Shown here in pieces: positions 23,211 to 24,507 of a stretch of DNA of 24,507 nucleotides; position 1 is the first letter of the stretch, and each line of letters starts with the position of its first letter. The notes beneath the pieces are model-generated. The model did no database searches, was not told where the DNA came from, and saw nothing but the letters and a program-made list of their open reading frames with translations. Source of the DNA: JBCCFW01 sp039029535. Lineage in GTDB: Bacteria; Acidobacteriota; JBCCFW01. The DNA lies in NCBI GenBank assembly GCA_039029535.1, contig JBCCFW010000108.1, forward strand, positions 1 to 24,507. The letters run 5' to 3'. The position numbers and the translations under genes are program-made.

Positions 23211-24403
23211 GCGACGACCTCGTGGGCTTCAGCCGTCTCGAGACCCGTGCTCGCCTCGGGCCGCACCAGGAGGCCGGCGGCAACGGCGAGGAGCACGAGG
23301 TCAAGGTAGGCGCGATAGCCGGAGTGCCCGAAGAACACCGCGGACTGCAGCGCCAGCAGGCCCATGGCCAGGCCGACCGGGAGCAGCACCTCGAGCCAAC
23401 GTGCCCGCCAGCGCCAGGCCGTCGCGAGCGCCAGCAGCAGCAGGCCGCCGTAGCCGACGAGGTGAGCAACCTGAACGAAGGTGCTGCCGCGGGGGCTGCG
23501 CCAGGGCGAGAAGGTCGCCCAGGCCTTGACGAGCCCCCGCTTCACGGCGGCCGCCGGCTCGGCGCGGAGGTGCGCGAGCGCACGCTGGCGGAACCAGTCG
23601 TCGGCGAGCAGCTCCTCTTCGGCTCGGGCTTCGAGCACGTCCTGCTCGACCTCGGGGACGGCGCTCCACGCCCGCTCCTCGGCGCGGTCGATGCTCTGGT
23701 TCGGATAGACGGACAGCGTGTGCGGGTTGTTGCCGAGCCAGAGCGAGCGGCCGGTGTCGCTGGTGAGCACGGGCTTGCCGAGCCGAAGGTGGTTGCGGAC
23801 CAGCCACGGCGACAGGGTGAGCCCGAGCACTGCGAAGGTGACGACGAGCGGACGCCACCAGCCACTCCGACGCGGCCCCGGCCAGGGCAGGACCATCCAC
23901 GCCGTCAACACGACCACCGTCGGGAGCAGGGCCACCCGCGTGAGGACAGCCAGGCCTCCGAGCAGGCCGGCCAGCGCGGCCTGGCGTCCGAGACCCGAGG
24001 CAGGCGTTGCGACACGGGCGGCACGCAAGCGGACCACGAGCAGGAGAAAGCCGAGGAACAGAGCGGTGTAGAGAGCGGTGTCCTGAAGCACGGTGTCGTG
24101 CAGCACCGAGTGCGGCCAGAGCGCGGCGCCCCATCCAGCGACGCGACCGGCGGGTCGCCCCCACCACTGCTGGGCCAACGCGCCGACCAGGAGCACGCTC
24201 GTCGTCCCGGCCAGGAGGCCGAGGAGCACGATGGACCAGCCGTCGGGGAGCCCCAGGGTCCGGCCAGTGGCGAGGCACAGGGGATAGAGCGGAGTGCGGA
24301 TCGCGTGGCGGTCACCGTGACCGTAGGGCAGCGTCCGCATGATCCCGCGGCCGGCCTCGAGGTTGTCGACCATCTCCAGGTAGAAGTGGTAGCCCCGGGC
24401 CAA
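23207..24403 (-). CDS. GT39-like membrane glycosyltransferase, N-terminus truncated
   Basis: 398 residues readable from the TTG at 24403; the frame is open only to 24427, where an in-frame TAA (24428-24430) stops it. Family members have a first membrane segment and about 40-50 residues before the loop seen here (LARGYHFYLEMVDNLEAGRG, RTPLYPLCLA), so the gene's 5' end is missing. The retained part shows about eight membrane segments, SPWLVRNHLRLGKP, SLWLGNNPHTLSVYPNQ and a C-terminal loop SGYRAYLDLVLLAV. The break coincides with an abrupt drop in GC. No ribosome site supports the TTG. Likely a glycosyltransferase cut by an insertion or an assembly edge; whether a working protein is made is unclear. 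Confidence 0.7.
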   Translation of the reverse strand: MARGYHFYLEMVDNLEAGRGIMRTLPYGHGDRHAIRTPLYPLCLATGRTLGLPDGWSIVLLGLLAGTTSVLLVGALAQQWWGRPAGRVAGWGAALWPHSVLHDTVLQDTALYTALFLGFLLLVVRLRAARVATPASGLGRQAALAGLLGGLAVLTRVALLPTVVVLTAWMVLPWPGPRRSGWWRPLVVTFAVLGLTLSPWLVRNHLRLGKPVLTSDTGRSLWLGNNPHTLSVYPNQSIDRAEERAWSAVPEVEQDVLEARAEEELLADDWFRQRALAHLRAEPAAAVKRGLVKAWATFSPWRSPRGSTFVQVAHLVGYGGLLLLALATAWRWRARWLEVLLPVGLAMGLLALQSAVFFGHSGYRAYLDLVLLAVAAGLLVRPEASTGLETAEAHEVVA

Positions 24404-24425
24404 GTGAGCCTCGAAGAGCAGCTTG

Positions 24426-24507
24426 CGTTACCTTTTTATCGCAATGAGCGACTTACAGATCTGTGATCTAAGGGCGTTCGCTAACTTTTGCTGCAATCTC
24501 CCTGAAC
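24426..24507. other. AT-rich junction segment of foreign or chimeric origin
   Basis: Hand count gives 37 G+C in 82 bases (about 45%), against roughly 70% in the adjacent coding sequence. The change is sharp and occurs inside a conserved glycosyltransferase. A 10-bp palindrome, ACAGATCTGT, lies near 24454-24463. No open frame of use on either strand and no terminal repeat I can match to a known insertion sequence. It may be the end of a mobile element that continues past the window, or a misjoined contig end. Confidence 0.6.

Overview
The window is a GC-rich bacterial chromosome segment (roughly 68-70% GC by eye) with dense, mostly intact genes, many with GTG or TTG starts and 4-bp stop/start overlaps. 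The gene mix (CRTAC1/UnbV-type FG-GAP lipoprotein beside a TPR lipoprotein and an RND exporter, a thrombospondin type 3 repeat surface protein, DUF4388/PATAN protein, PilT/PilU ATPase, zinc-ribbon receiver, histone H1-like Lys-rich protein, PyrR) suggests a Gram-negative-type bacterium with an outer membrane, such as a high-GC planctomycete, myxobacterium-like or acidobacterium-like lineage. I cannot fix the phylum from the sequence alone.

Layout. 1-5638 (+): an envelope operon of an RND/MMPL exporter (5' end outside the window), a TPR lipoprotein and an FG-GAP/ASPIC-UnbV lipoprotein. 5656-9267 (-): a 1203-residue secreted protein with a CBM9-like N-terminus, eight TSP3 calcium repeats and a C-terminal FnIII-like tail. 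9531-12321 (-): a pyrR-pyrB-pyrC' pyrimidine operon with 4-bp overlaps; the dihydroorotase member has lost nearly every metal and catalytic ligand, so it is almost certainly a structural pseudoenzyme. 12459-15138 (-): a TldD/TldE metalloprotease pair. 15248-15814 (+): zinc-ribbon/receiver protein. 15948-17700 (-): PilT/PilU-like pilus ATPase followed by a receiver-like protein that lacks the phosphoacceptor. 17831-18793 (-): TPR protein fused to what looks like a dead Zincin_1 metallopeptidase domain. 18951-20104 (+): hotdog acyl-CoA thioesterase translationally coupled to a histone H1-like protein. 20224-21330 (+): DUF4388 protein. 21343-24403 (-): two paralogous GT39/ArnT-like membrane glycosyltransferases and GTP cyclohydrolase I (folE), joined by GTGA overlaps.

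The last 80 or so bases (about 24426-24507) are AT-rich and unlike the rest. They cut off the N-terminus of the final glycosyltransferase, so they mark an insertion edge or an assembly junction. No rRNA, tRNA, CRISPR array or recognisable complete mobile element was seen. No gap between genes exceeds 300 bases.

The most notable theme is three degenerate relatives of enzymes or signalling domains in one 10-kb stretch: pseudo-dihydroorotase, pseudo-zincin and pseudo-receiver. The first is the best supported. I did not find an obvious wholly new defence or mobile system.
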